Source: Gemmatimonadota bacterium
Lineage (GTDB): Bacteria; Gemmatimonadota; Gemmatimonadetes; Gemmatimonadales; Gemmatimonadaceae
Direction of reading: 5' to 3'
DNA length: 64,000 nucleotides
Assembly: GCA_023249375.1 (NCBI GenBank)
Contig: JAHFCT010000016.1
Location: 1 to 64,000 of the forward strand
Under the pieces are notes generated by a model, which was not told where the DNA came from, ran no database searches, and saw nothing but the letters and a program-made list of their open reading frames with translations. Below are positions 1-8,702 of the stretch, in pieces. Made by a program: the position numbers and the translations under genes. Positions within the stretch are counted from its first letter, which is position 1. Every line of letters starts with the position of its first letter.

Positions 1-2
1 CG

Positions 3-944
3 AAGTCGGTATGCGAGGCCTTGGTGCCTGTCATCCGCGCTTCGTCGAAACCGGTCGTGGTGGCGCTGATGGGCGAGAATCTGATTCGCCGCGCCAGTGA
101 ACTGCTGCGCGGCGCACGTATTCCCGATTATCGGTTCCCCGAGCGCGCCGCGAGCGCGCTGGCAACACTCGTCCGGCGGGCCGCTCACCTTGCCGCGCCG
201 TCGCCAGAACCGGTGCGATTCAACGACGTGCGCCCCGCCGACGCGCACGCCGTTCTCGAGAACGCCCCGGATGGATTTCTCGCGCAAGACGACGTCGCGC
301 GCGTGCTTGGCGCCTACGGCATCGACCTGCCGCGCATCGCGCTGGCGGCGACGCCGGACGACGCGGTGCACGTGGCGTCGCAGCTCGGATTCCCCGTCGC
401 CCTTAAAGTCGCGTCACCAGACATCCCGCACAAATCGGACGTTGGCGGTGTGCTGCTGGGACTGGGCGACGCGGAGGCCGTGCGGCAGGGCTTCACTACG
501 GTGCAGGCCAATGCGCGGCGTGCGCATCCGCTGGCGCGGCTCGACGGCGTGCATGTGCAGCGCATGCTGCCGGAAGGACAGGAAGTGATCGTCGGTGCCG
601 TGCAGGATCCGCAGTTTGGCGCGCTCGTGATGTTTGGCGCGGGCGGCACCGAGGTGGAAGGCGTGAAGGACGTCGCCTTTGCGCTTGCGCCCCTCCCGCG
701 CGCCGAAGCCGACGCGATGATCGACAGCACGTGGGCCGGCCGCAAGCTGCGCGGCCTCCGCAACGTGCCGCCGGCGGATCGCGCCGCCGCCATGGACGCG
801 CTGCTCCGCCTCGGACAGCTCGTGGCCGATCATCGCACGATCGCGGAGGTCGAGATCAATCCGCTGCGCGTGCGGCCCGACGGGCAGGGCGTCGTGGCGG
901 TCGACGTTCGGCTACGCGTCAGCGGCGCCGAGCGCAGCGTCTAG
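3..944 (+). CDS. ADP-forming acyl-CoA synthetase, ATP-grasp part (5' truncated by window edge)
   Basis: The frame is open from the window edge with no stop, so only the C-terminal ~314 residues are seen. The visible part begins at the end of a ligase-CoA domain and runs into an ATP-grasp domain of the acetyl-CoA synthetase (ADP-forming) beta type, with the typical stretches PVALKVASPDIPHKSDVGG and VIVGAVQDPQFG and the C-terminal EINPLRV. Enzymes of this family interconvert acyl-CoA, ADP and Pi with acid, CoA and ATP in the cytosol. A TTG near position 21 could be read as a start, but family alignment argues for a longer protein beginning upstream. Its stop shares the palindrome CTAG with the stop of the converging TonB receptor gene. 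Confidence 0.85.
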   Translation, partial: KSVCEALVPVIRASSKPVVVALMGENLIRRASELLRGARIPDYRFPERAASALATLVRRAAHLAAPSPEPVRFNDVRPADAHAVLENAPDGFLAQDDVARVLGAYGIDLPRIALAATPDDAVHVASQLGFPVALKVASPDIPHKSDVGGVLLGLGDAEAVRQGFTTVQANARRAHPLARLDGVHVQRMLPEGQEVIVGAVQDPQFGALVMFGAGGTEVEGVKDVAFALAPLPRAEADAMIDSTWAGRKLRGLRNVPPADRAAAMDALLRLGQLVADHRTIAEVEINPLRVRPDGQGVVAVDVRLRVSGAERSV

Positions 945-3445
945 AAGCGCGAGAGCCGCAGTCCGGTGGTGATGGTGCGACCCGGCACGATCGTCGCATT
1001 GTCCGGTTCGCCGCGCTGGAAGTTCAGCAGGTTCTCGCCCGTCATGACCAGCGAGATACCGCGGCCGAACTCACGCGACATCGAGGTCCGCAGCCGCGTG
1101 TTGCCGCCGTAGTTTCGCCAGTAGCCGCGCAGATCCGCGCCGTACAGCGGCACCGCCGCGCGGTCAAAGCCGACATATGCCGTGGCGAGCGAGAGCCGGT
1201 CGTACTCGATCCAGTCGAACGCGCGGGCGACGCCAACTTGCGCCGTCCACTGCGCGCCCGTCCACGAAACCGTCGCGCTGAGCGTGCGCGCGGGCACGCC
1301 GAGCGTGCGGTCGCCCGCGCGCAGGTCGCCCGTGTATCCCGCGGCGAGCGATCGCACGCGGCTGTCCACGGTCGCGTACGCCAGCGATCCGCTCAAGCGT
1401 CCATGCCGCAGCGTCCCCTGCACTTCCCATCCCTGATTGTCGATCGAACCGACGTTCTGGTACTGCAGCGCGAGTCCGCCGCCCGGCACCCCGTCCGCCG
1501 CGGTCGTGCTGTCGGGAATGACAACCTGCTGAATGAGCCCGCTGGCGCGCTGGTCGAACCGCGTGATCTGAAGCGTTGCGACCTTCCCGAGCATGATGTC
1601 CAGCCCACCCTCGACGCCCGACTGCTCCTCCGGCGCCAGATCGCGCACCACCGACTGCGCGCGGAATCCGCCGGCGAGCGTCTCGCGCGCCGCCGTGCGC
1701 GGGGCACGCATGCCGCGTCCAAAGGCGCCGCGCACCTTGACCGTCACGCCGCCGGCCTCGTGCACCCATGCGCCGCCTAGCATCGGCAGCGCATGTGCGC
1801 GCGCGTTCGTCACGTAGCCGCTGTTGCGCTCCAACCGCAGCCCCGCCGACAGGAACCACGCGCCCTGCACCGCCACATCCAGCTGCGTCGTGAAGCCGGC
1901 ATCACTGAACCAGTCCGTCGACTCAGAAAGCACGGGCGCAGCCACTGGACCCTGCGCGTAGGCAAAGCCGCGCATCGCGCTCTCGCCGCGCCGCATCGCA
2001 TGCCCCAGCCGGATCTCTGGCGTCTCCTGCCGCATCGCTGAATGTTCGGCGGCGAACGTCAGCGTCGCGCCAAGCGCCTCCGGACGGCCAAAGCGCGCCA
2101 CGCTGCTCACTCGCAGCGTCGACCGGTCTGCGGCGCCGCTGGCCGCGCGCAATGCCGAATCGGCACTCGAGGGAAATGGCGTGAAATCATTGGCCACGTT
2201 CGAAAGCGCGTACCCGTCAGAGCCGGCCACGAGCGTGTGCGTCCAACGATCGCTCGGCGCGAACTTCAGCGTCGCGCCCAGCGTGTACTCCTGCAGCCCT
2301 TGCGAGCGCGCCTCGAAGGCCGCCGGGCTCAGCGTACGGCCGCTTGCCGTCGCTGCTTCGATGAGCAGCGGGTTCGTCGTCGACCCGACGTTGCCGGTGA
2401 CAAACCGCGCCGTGCCGGTGAAGACGGTGCGCGCCCCAATCAGCCGCGTACCCGCGCTCGCCTGCACGCTCTGACTTGATGCACCCGTGTAGTACGCGCC
2501 AAGCGATGACACCCCGAGCCCCAGCTGAGCCGTGCGAAGTCCCGAGCCCAGGCCGACGGAAATGCGGTGGTCCTGCGCCAGCACCGCCGACGACGTGAAA
2601 TCACTCGACGAGTACCCGGCGTTCGCCCGGATTCGCGCCCGCGGCGCACCGGCATCCACGCCGTCGTGCCGCGTCACGATGTTGAGCACGCCGCTGATCG
2701 CGTCCGCCCCGTACAGCGCCGCGCCCTGCGGTCCGCGAATCACCTCGATGCGATCCACGCTCTCGGGATCGAACTGCGTCATGAGCAGCGGGTTCGCCAC
2801 CGCGATGCCGTCGACATACATCTTCGGATACGACGCACCAAACGAACTCGCGCCGCGAATGCTCCCGTATCGCGCGATGAGCGAGGCCGGCGACTGCTCC
2901 CACGCCCACATCCCCGGCACCGATGTCGCCAGCGCCGACGCGAGATCATGAACACCCGCTTCGCGCGCATCGCGTCCATCGATGATCGCCAGCGCCACGG
3001 GCAGCGCGCGCTGCATGCCGCCATCGGCGGTGCCGGTCACCACCACGCGGTCGAGCGCCGCCGTGCCAACGGCACGCGGCGCCGGCGAGGGCTCAAGACC
3101 GCGCGCGTCGCGCACCGGCGCGAGCACAATCTGGTTGCCGCCAGACACCACGGGTGCCACCGCCACGTCGCGCAGCAGCGCACCAAGCACGGTCTCGACG
3201 CTCGCCGAATCAAACGTCGCGCGCACCGACCGGTCGAGCGGCAGCAACTCGGCGCTGTACGAGATGCGCACGTGCGCCACGACCATTACGCGATCCAGCG
3301 CATCACGCAGCGAGACATCGCGCAGCTGCAGGCTCACGCGCCGCTCAAGCGGCGCCGCCTGCGCCGAGAGCGGCGCCGCCGTCACCAGCGGCGCCAGCAC
3401 GCACGTGGCCCACAGCGCGCGCCGCAGGAGCCGGACGGCGCTCAT
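941..3445 (-). CDS. TonB-dependent outer-membrane receptor with N-terminal STN domain
   Basis: 834 residues. A signal peptide of about 28 residues ends at SAQA; residues ~35-110 form a secretin/TonB short N-terminal (STN) domain, as in FecA-type transducers, and residues ~135-250 are the plug (RVVVTGTADGG, PKMYVDGIAVANP, DRIEVIRGPQGAALYGADAISGVLNIVT). The rest is a beta-barrel ending in Phe. It starts inside the stop of the FecR-like gene (4-bp overlap), so the two are co-transcribed. The STN domain normally passes the substrate-bound signal to a FecR anti-sigma factor, which then frees an ECF sigma factor; all three parts are present here. The substrate is not evident, and no siderophore or vitamin genes lie next to it. 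Confidence 0.9.
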   Translation of the reverse strand: MSAVRLLRRALWATCVLAPLVTAAPLSAQAAPLERRVSLQLRDVSLRDALDRVMVVAHVRISYSAELLPLDRSVRATFDSASVETVLGALLRDVAVAPVVSGGNQIVLAPVRDARGLEPSPAPRAVGTAALDRVVVTGTADGGMQRALPVALAIIDGRDAREAGVHDLASALATSVPGMWAWEQSPASLIARYGSIRGASSFGASYPKMYVDGIAVANPLLMTQFDPESVDRIEVIRGPQGAALYGADAISGVLNIVTRHDGVDAGAPRARIRANAGYSSSDFTSSAVLAQDHRISVGLGSGLRTAQLGLGVSSLGAYYTGASSQSVQASAGTRLIGARTVFTGTARFVTGNVGSTTNPLLIEAATASGRTLSPAAFEARSQGLQEYTLGATLKFAPSDRWTHTLVAGSDGYALSNVANDFTPFPSSADSALRAASGAADRSTLRVSSVARFGRPEALGATLTFAAEHSAMRQETPEIRLGHAMRRGESAMRGFAYAQGPVAAPVLSESTDWFSDAGFTTQLDVAVQGAWFLSAGLRLERNSGYVTNARAHALPMLGGAWVHEAGGVTVKVRGAFGRGMRAPRTAARETLAGGFRAQSVVRDLAPEEQSGVEGGLDIMLGKVATLQITRFDQRASGLIQQVVIPDSTTAADGVPGGGLALQYQNVGSIDNQGWEVQGTLRHGRLSGSLAYATVDSRVRSLAAGYTGDLRAGDRTLGVPARTLSATVSWTGAQWTAQVGVARAFDWIEYDRLSLATAYVGFDRAAVPLYGADLRGYWRNYGGNTRLRTSMSREFGRGISLVMTGENLLNFQRGEPDNATIVPGRTITTGLRLSRF

Positions 3446-4500
3446 CTGTGCGGACGAGCCGTCAGCGACGCCGGACGCAGCGTCACGGTGTCACCACGCA
3501 CGTCGTACGAGGCGCCGAGTGCCAGCGCAATCACGTTGAAGACCTGCTGCCGCGAGTCGTGATTGAACGAAGCGGTCAGGTGCCGCGCCGCCAGCGACGA
3601 ATCGGCGACGATCAGCTCCACGCCAAACCAGCGGCGCAGATCGGAGCGCACGCGAGTGAGCGGCGTCTCGCGAAAGACCAGCCGCCCTCGCGTCCACGCC
3701 ACGTCATCTTCGCTGGCCGCCGCACGCCGCACCACCAGCGTGCCTGCCTGCGGAAGCGTCGCGAGGTCGCCCGCCGCGAGCACCGCCGTCGCGCCGCCCG
3801 CGCGCTGGACGCGTACCGAGCCCTCGCGCACGGACACTTCGACGCCTTCCATGCTGTCGCCGCGCACGGTGAACACCGTCCCGATGTCCGTGATCACCGC
3901 CTCGCCCGCCCGCACCGTGAACGGATGCGCCGCATCATGACGCACCGCGAATTGCGCCGTGCCGCGCAGCCGCACCTCGCGGCGCCCCGTCGAGTAGCCT
4001 CGCGCAATGCTCAGTTCGCTCGACGGGCCGAGAATCACGCGCGTTCCATCCGTCAGTCGCGTCGAGTCAATCTGCCCCGTCGCCGTCGATACCACCCGCG
4101 CCGCATCCGTCGTGCCGTCCTTCCGCATTTGCACGATGCCCACCGTGATGATCAGTACCGCCGCGGCGGCGACCGCCCACGGCAGATACACTCTCCGGGC
4201 GGAACGCGCGGCTGCGAGCAGCGGTATCACTGGCATCGACGGCACGGCCGGCGCACGCATGCGCTCGTGCACGCGCCGCAGCGCCGATTCCACATCAACG
4301 CCTTCGCCAGGCTCCTGCCCCAGACGCGCCGATGCCGACGCCAACCACTCGAAGGCACGGCCCTCTTCCGGATGCTCGGACAGCCACGCCCCGACCACCG
4401 CGGATTCATCCGCGGGGCTCTCGCCGGCGAGATGCCGCGCGATCGCGTCCCACGCGGGCATACCGGCGGGACGCTCAGGGGAAGGCTGGGATTCGGTCAT
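3442..4500 (-). CDS. FecR-family anti-sigma factor
   Basis: 352 residues. A cytoplasmic N-terminal region (~1-95) is followed by one membrane helix (about 103-122, YLPWAVAAAAVLIITVGIV), a periplasmic FecR domain (DGTRVILGPSSELSIARGY, VRLRGTAQFAVRH, VEVSVREGSVRV) and a C-terminal STN-like/DUF4974-type segment (LRRWFGVELIVADSSLA). By family knowledge it holds the ECF sigma factor encoded divergently 65 bp away and responds to the TonB receptor encoded just downstream. The ATG at 4500 lies beside the divergent promoter region. Confidence 0.9.
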   Translation of the reverse strand: MTESQPSPERPAGMPAWDAIARHLAGESPADESAVVGAWLSEHPEEGRAFEWLASASARLGQEPGEGVDVESALRRVHERMRAPAVPSMPVIPLLAAARSARRVYLPWAVAAAAVLIITVGIVQMRKDGTTDAARVVSTATGQIDSTRLTDGTRVILGPSSELSIARGYSTGRREVRLRGTAQFAVRHDAAHPFTVRAGEAVITDIGTVFTVRGDSMEGVEVSVREGSVRVQRAGGATAVLAAGDLATLPQAGTLVVRRAAASEDDVAWTRGRLVFRETPLTRVRSDLRRWFGVELIVADSSLAARHLTASFNHDSRQQVFNVIALALGASYDVRGDTVTLRPASLTARPHR

Positions 4501-4565
4501 GACATCAGAAGGACACGCGAACCGCAGGATACCCTAATCGCTCCCCGACCTCAATACAATTGGGT
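4501..4565. promoter_or_regulatory. Divergent promoter region between fecR-like and ECF sigma genes
   Basis: This 65-bp gap separates the two start codons. TACAAT at 4555-4560 is a good -10 match for the sigma gene; no clear -35 TTGACA is visible 16-18 bp upstream. Autoregulation by the ECF factor is plausible from the arrangement but is not shown by the sequence. Confidence 0.4.
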
Positions 4566-5108
4566 ATGGACGACCGCGAACTGCTCCAGCGAATCCGGCG
4601 GGGCGAAGAACAGGCATTTGATGTCCTGTTCCGCCAGTACTACGCCGCGCTGGTGGGCTTCACGGAGTCACTGCTTCGCAGCCGCGCGGTGGCCGAGGAG
4701 ATCGTGCAGGACGTCATGCTCGAAGTCTGGCGGCGTCGCGAAACGCTCGAGATCGACCTGACCTGGCGCTCGTATCTGTTTCGTGCCGCGCGCAACCGCG
4801 CGCTCAACGACCTGCGGCACGCCCGCGTCGCGCAGAACGCCGAGCCCTACGTGCGCGGCCCCGAATCGGTGGAGGCGTCGTCGCCCGCCGAACTCGACGC
4901 GCGCGAACTCGACCGCGAGTTCCGCCGCGTCCTCGCGTCGCTCCCCGACCCCGTGCGTGACGTCTTTCAGATGAGCCGCCGCGACGGACTCACGTATAAC
5001 GAAATCGCCAGCGCCCTTGGCGTTTCCGTCAAGACCGTCGAAGCGCGCATGGCGCGCGCCCTCAAGGAGCTGCGCGAACAGCTGGCTGACTGGCTCCCGA
5101 GCCGCTGA
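4566..5108 (+). CDS. ECF RNA polymerase sigma-70 factor (FecI-like)
   Basis: 180 residues. Region 2 (FDVLFRQYYAALVGFTESLL, AEEIVQDVMLEVWRRR) and region 4 (LPDPVRDVFQMSRRDGLTYNEIASALGVS, then VKTVEARMARALKEL) are both clear. It resembles the Bacteroidetes-expansion ECF group that pairs with FecR and TonB receptors, and it is transcribed divergently from exactly such a pair. I prefer the ATG at 4566 to the upstream TTG at 4560. A TACAAT hexamer at 4555-4560 ends 5 nt before this ATG, so the mRNA leader may be very short. Confidence 0.93.
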   Translation: MDDRELLQRIRRGEEQAFDVLFRQYYAALVGFTESLLRSRAVAEEIVQDVMLEVWRRRETLEIDLTWRSYLFRAARNRALNDLRHARVAQNAEPYVRGPESVEASSPAELDARELDREFRRVLASLPDPVRDVFQMSRRDGLTYNEIASALGVSVKTVEARMARALKELREQLADWLPSR

Positions 5109-5239
5109 CGCTCGCAGCCGCACGTCTAGAAGCCGATCGATAGGGTGTCGGCGCGCTCGCGTGTCTCGTGGACGTGGAGCCGATAAATGGTCGAATTGGT
5201 CGGCCAGCACGACTCGGCATTTTTCGGAGGAACCTGGTG

Positions 5240-6190
5240 ATGAACCTGCGCATTCACTCGCTCGCAATTGTCGGCGTGGCCGTCGCCGTCGCCGCCTGCG
5301 GCGACCCGACCGCCGCCAACGAGCGCGCGTTGCTGGCACGGACCAGCCTCGCCTCGGCGTTCACGACCGTGCCGGTGGGCTACACCTCGGCGCAGACCAC
5401 GTACAACGCCGACGGGGCAGAAGGCACCGGCCCGATGTTCCCGGGCGCGCCCATGGATGGCATGGGCCGTCCGCCGCACGAAGGAATGGGTGGGGGCATG
5501 GGTCCGATGATTGGCGGAGGCCTCGGCCCCGACTTCCTCGGCGGCGGCATGGGACTCGGCCACGACTTTGGGCACGGCCGCCACGGTGAGCCCGCGGTCG
5601 CCAACAGCGCGTGCACGTACGATGCAACGGCCAAGCGCGCCACATGCACGCCCGTCACGGAGCACGGCCTGACGGTGACGCGTTCGGTGGCCTGGTTTGA
5701 CGCGTCGGGCGCCGTGCAGTCGGCGTTCGACAGTCTCAAGACCAACACGATCAACACACAGGTGACGGTGAGCGGCACGATGACGCGGCGCGACAGCGCC
5801 ACCACGACCATCAGCAACTCCAGCGACCGCACGATCGGCGGTCTCGCGCAGGGTAGCTCGACGCACACCGTGAACGGCACCGCGGCCGGCAAGGAGACAA
5901 CGGCTGGCAAGGATGGCAGCGGCGCCTTCACGCTGACGCGCGTCGCCGCTGACACGGTGCGCGGCATTATCGTCCCGGTGGCGGACACCGGACGAACGTA
6001 TCCGACGGCGGGCACCGTAATTCGCGTGATGAACGTGACCGTCGTCCGGACGAGCGGCACCACCAACGCGGCGCGCCGCGAAGTCATCACCTACGACGGC
6101 ACGGCGACGGCCAAGATGGTCATCACGCAGGATGGCACGACGAAGACGTGCACGCTTCCGCTTCCAATGGGGCGGCCGACCTGTTCGTAA
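5240..6190 (+). CDS. Gly/Met/His-rich putative lipoprotein
   Basis: 316 residues, family not recognised. The ATG at 5240 was chosen because CGGAGG lies at 5225-5230 with a 9-nt spacer and because it begins a signal peptide with a lipobox (VAAC, Cys20). Residues ~65-120 are a low-complexity segment rich in Gly, Met, His and Pro (PMDGMGRPPHEGMGGGMGPM, then MGLGHDFGHGRHGE). The remainder is Thr/Ser-rich with repeated TVSGTMT-like beta strands and two Cys pairs (CTYDATAKRATC; CTLPLPMGRPTC). It is likely anchored in the envelope and exposed to periplasm or surface. A strong terminator follows. The Met/His tract could bind metal, but this is only a guess from composition. Confidence 0.75.
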   Translation: MNLRIHSLAIVGVAVAVAACGDPTAANERALLARTSLASAFTTVPVGYTSAQTTYNADGAEGTGPMFPGAPMDGMGRPPHEGMGGGMGPMIGGGLGPDFLGGGMGLGHDFGHGRHGEPAVANSACTYDATAKRATCTPVTEHGLTVTRSVAWFDASGAVQSAFDSLKTNTINTQVTVSGTMTRRDSATTTISNSSDRTIGGLAQGSSTHTVNGTAAGKETTAGKDGSGAFTLTRVAADTVRGIIVPVADTGRTYPTAGTVIRVMNVTVVRTSGTTNAARREVITYDGTATAKMVITQDGTTKTCTLPLPMGRPTCS

Positions 6191-6222
6191 GCCGGATGGA
6201 GTGCGGGGAGACCGGCTGGCAG

Positions 6223-6255
6223 CTGCCCGTCAAGGTGACGGGCAGTTTGCTTTTT
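6223..6255 (+). terminator. Rho-independent terminator after the Gly/Met-rich lipoprotein gene
   Basis: Perfect 10-bp stem CTGCCCGTCA / TGACGGGCAG with a 3-nt AGG loop, followed by TTTGCTTTTT. Confidence 0.9.
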
Positions 6256-6312
6256 GGGGAGACGCGTCACCCGTTAGCTTTCGCGCGTCGAACCACTCCA
6301 ACCTGCATTGCG

Positions 6313-6597
6313 ATGCCCACGAAGCTGAAGCGCGGCTACACCGATCCCGCCACCCAGGAATGGGTGCCCGCTACCGAAGTCATCCGCGAGATCGAAGGAA
6401 TGATCGTGCGCCTCACGGTGCACGGGATCTTCCTGAAGGAGAAGGGCCGCCGCCTTGAAGTGGGACCGCTCGACTACGAAGCTCTCTATCGCGATGCGGT
6501 GCAGCGCGACAAGGGGCTCTCTCCCATCAAGCCGCGCAAAGGGCGTTCGACCGCCACGGTGTCGCGTGGACTGCTGGCCACCGAGCGCGGGCGCTAG
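6313..6597 (+). CDS. Small protein of unknown function (94 aa)
   Basis: Starts at ATG 6313. Basic N-terminus (PTKLKRGYTDPATQEWVPAT), an amphipathic central part (EVIREIEGMIVRLTVHGIF) and a Lys/Arg-rich tail; no signal peptide or membrane segment. Codon use matches the neighbours. I do not recognise a family. It stands alone between the terminator of the lipoprotein gene and a converging gene, so context gives no function. TAGCTT at 6275-6280 could be its -10 element. Confidence 0.65.
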   Translation: MPTKLKRGYTDPATQEWVPATEVIREIEGMIVRLTVHGIFLKEKGRRLEVGPLDYEALYRDAVQRDKGLSPIKPRKGRSTATVSRGLLATERGR

Positions 6598-6603
6598 GCA
6601 CCG

Positions 6604-7320
6604 CTACGGCAGGTGGTGGTAGACGCGCTGCGCCGGCTGGCCGAGCGTCGATTCAACCGTCAATCCGTCGGCGGCGTACGCGTTGTCGTAGAGGCGTTGG
6701 GCGAGCATGCCATCGTTCAGCGGTCCGTATTCGTGACAGTACCCGGCGGTTTCGGCCACGCGCAGCCGCATCGCCAGAGATTCCACCTCGCGAAAGCATG
6801 CCGCGCGCGCCATGCGTTCGGCATGCAGCGCGCCCGGCAGGATGCGCCCTTCGCGCAGCGCGGCGTGCCCCAGCTCGAGCACGTCCTGGCGGAATGCCGA
6901 CGTCACGGCGAACGCCGCCAGGAGATGCCGCCAGAGCGTGGCGAAGTTCGAATCAACGAAGTGCGTCCACGCGGCGATGTGCACACGCGTTCCATCGCGA
7001 TACGGCAGCTGGCGACGAACGGCATCCACCTGGTGCCATCCCGCCATCGTATGCTCGGCGACCAACTCGGCTTCCTCAGCAAGCTGGAGGCGCGGGAGCA
7101 CCTGGTGCGGCGTGGCGCAGCGTTCGTAGCTCGCGAGTTCGGATTCCAGTACGACAAGCACCCGGTCGTGCGCGACGACCGCGGTGGCGAGCGCACGGGT
7201 GAGCCAGGGGATGTCGGCACCGCTCCGCGGCGCAGGCACACTGATGAAGGCGCGGTTCGCGGGCTGTTCCGGCGGGGGGACGGGGGCGAATCTGGCGGGC
7301 TCGCTGAGATGCAAAGACAT
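6604..7320 (-). CDS. Unrecognised 238-aa cytosolic protein (weak resemblance to cyclodipeptide synthases)
   Basis: The start at 7320 (MSLHLSEPARF) is preferred because the only good -10 (TATACT on the minus strand, 7390-7395) would place transcription start near 7383; an in-frame ATG at 7383 would add 21 basic residues. There is no signal peptide. An N-terminal Rossmann-like strand pattern (NRAFISVPAPRSG, RVLVVLES) is followed by a long helical part (RVHIAAWTHFVDSNF, AFRQDVLELGHAAL) and a His/Tyr-rich end (AGYCHEYGPL, QRVYHHLP). Order and spacing faintly recall tRNA-dependent cyclodipeptide synthases such as AlbC, but the catalytic motifs are not clearly conserved, so function stays open. It is divergent to the helical-repeat gene and shares its operator-like repeat. 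Confidence 0.7.
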   Translation of the reverse strand: MSLHLSEPARFAPVPPPEQPANRAFISVPAPRSGADIPWLTRALATAVVAHDRVLVVLESELASYERCATPHQVLPRLQLAEEAELVAEHTMAGWHQVDAVRRQLPYRDGTRVHIAAWTHFVDSNFATLWRHLLAAFAVTSAFRQDVLELGHAALREGRILPGALHAERMARAACFREVESLAMRLRVAETAGYCHEYGPLNDGMLAQRLYDNAYAADGLTVESTLGQPAQRVYHHLP

Positions 7321-7383
7321 CGGCGACAGGGTTGGGGCCACTTCGGGAAGAGACGCCGGTTTCCGCCGGCGTGGCGCGCGCAC

Positions 7384-7554
7384 CCAGTCAGTATAGCGGA
7401 TTGGCAGAAAAATGCTATTACGTCACGTAACGTTAACTAGAGACCTTGCGAAAACGCATCTGCCGTTACATGGTATAATATGTTGACTGGGTTCCGCGCG
7501 ACGCGGCGCAGGCCCGGGACCGCATGGTCGTTCTCTCCGTTTTCCGCCACCGAC
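7384..7554. promoter_or_regulatory. Divergent promoter region with an ACGTCACGTAAC operator-like element
   Basis: On the plus strand TATAAT sits at 7474-7479, directly before an ATG at 7480; on the minus strand TATACT sits at 7395-7390. Between them, ACGTCACGTAAC (7420-7431) leads into AACGTT and GTTAAC palindromes (to 7437) and forms TTACG-N3-CGTAA (7418-7430). The same 12-mer, with one change, occurs twice before the araC-like gene at 8930. No strong -35 is visible for either promoter, as expected of activator-dependent promoters. Confidence 0.5.
7420..7437. repeat. Operator-like repeat copy 1 (ACGTCACGTAAC)
   Basis: The 12-mer differs at one base from the two copies at 8898-8909 and 8918-8929. 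It lies 43 bp upstream of the plus-strand -10 and about 25 bp upstream of the minus-strand -10, so it could serve either promoter. Confidence 0.55.
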
Positions 7555-8688
7555 ATGAGCGTTGGGTTAGTCGATCGCTACGGTTCCTCGCTGATCTGCG
7601 ACGTGTTGACGGCGTACCGTCGGGATCTGGAGCGGACGCCCGACGTCCTGACGTTCGGCGCGGACGACGCCCGGTGGCTGCGCTTCGGCGTGCGGGTCGA
7701 ACAATGGGCAGCCGACGCCCAGCCCGCCCGGTGGCGCAAGGGCGCCGTTCCCCTGCGTCCCGCGCCGCGTCCTGGACAACTCCTGCGCATCACCGAGCAG
7801 ATGGAGGCCGCCGGCGCCATCACGCTCGCCTATGCCACCCTCGCTGCCGCCCGCCGCGTCTGGGACACTGCTGAGCCGCAGAGCGCCGCGCAGGCGATTT
7901 TCCGCCAGGCGCGCATTCTCCGAACGGCAGGTGCGACGCAAGCCGCCGAGAACTGCTTCACCTACCTCTATGGATTCGCGACTCGCCATCGCCTCGCGGA
8001 GCTGCGCGGGCGGGCGCTCGTCGGACGCGGGATTCTTCGCATGATCGGCGGTGATCGCCGCGCCGCTCTCAAATGGTACGGCCGTGCGCGCGTGGCCTCG
8101 GGCCACCATCCGGTGGTCGTCGGCGTCTCCTACCACGGCGAGATGGCGCTCGCCCTCGGGGCCGGCGACGATAGCGGCGCGTTGATCGCGGGCTACAAGG
8201 CGCTGGCCACTCGGGCGCTCCCCGGGTGGGACGAGGCGGGCGTCTTGATCAATCTCGCCGGCATCACGCTGCGTGCCGGCGAAGCGCACACTGCGTTGCA
8301 ACTCGTCGGACGTGCCGCTCGGCGATCGCGACAGCCGCGCATGCGCATGGGCACCTTCGCGAAGGGCGCGCTCGCCGCCGCTGCGCTCGGCCGGCGCGCC
8401 ATCGTCGAGCGCTTCGCTGCTCGTCTTGTGGCCACCGCGGCCGCGGTCAATCTGCCGTATGAAGAACTCGAGGCGCGCAGCGAGGTCGCCGAGGCGTTTG
8501 CCCGCATCGGCGACGTCGCCAAGGCACGCCGGTGGGCACGCGCCATCCAGCGCGATGCGACCCGCGAGGACTTCGTTTCGATTGTCGCCCGCTGCGAGCG
8601 CCTGCTCGAGAGCGGGGTGCCCGACGCTGAACCCGGTGTGCTCAGCGCACCGGCGCGGCGTGTCGTCGCACAGCTGCAGGAGGCCTGA
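7555..8688 (+). CDS. TPR-like helical-repeat protein (377 aa), function unknown
   Basis: An in-frame ATG at 7480 abuts a consensus TATAAT, so translation more likely begins at ATG 7555 downstream of the transcription start; that choice gives 377 residues. From about residue 95 on the protein is a series of ~35-40-residue helix pairs (FRQARILRTAGATQAAENCF, GRGILRMIGGDRRAALKWYG, EAGVLINLAGITLRAGEAHT, RSEVAEAFARIGDVAKARRW), typical of tetratricopeptide-type repeats. No membrane segment and no DNA-binding motif. It is flanked by a lipopeptide gene and an AraC-type regulator, so a role as a sensor or adaptor is possible but unproven. Confidence 0.75.
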   Translation: MSVGLVDRYGSSLICDVLTAYRRDLERTPDVLTFGADDARWLRFGVRVEQWAADAQPARWRKGAVPLRPAPRPGQLLRITEQMEAAGAITLAYATLAAARRVWDTAEPQSAAQAIFRQARILRTAGATQAAENCFTYLYGFATRHRLAELRGRALVGRGILRMIGGDRRAALKWYGRARVASGHHPVVVGVSYHGEMALALGAGDDSGALIAGYKALATRALPGWDEAGVLINLAGITLRAGEAHTALQLVGRAARRSRQPRMRMGTFAKGALAAAALGRRAIVERFAARLVATAAAVNLPYEELEARSEVAEAFARIGDVAKARRWARAIQRDATREDFVSIVARCERLLESGVPDAEPGVLSAPARRVVAQLQEA

Positions 8689-8702
8689 CGGATGCCGCTT
8701 CT

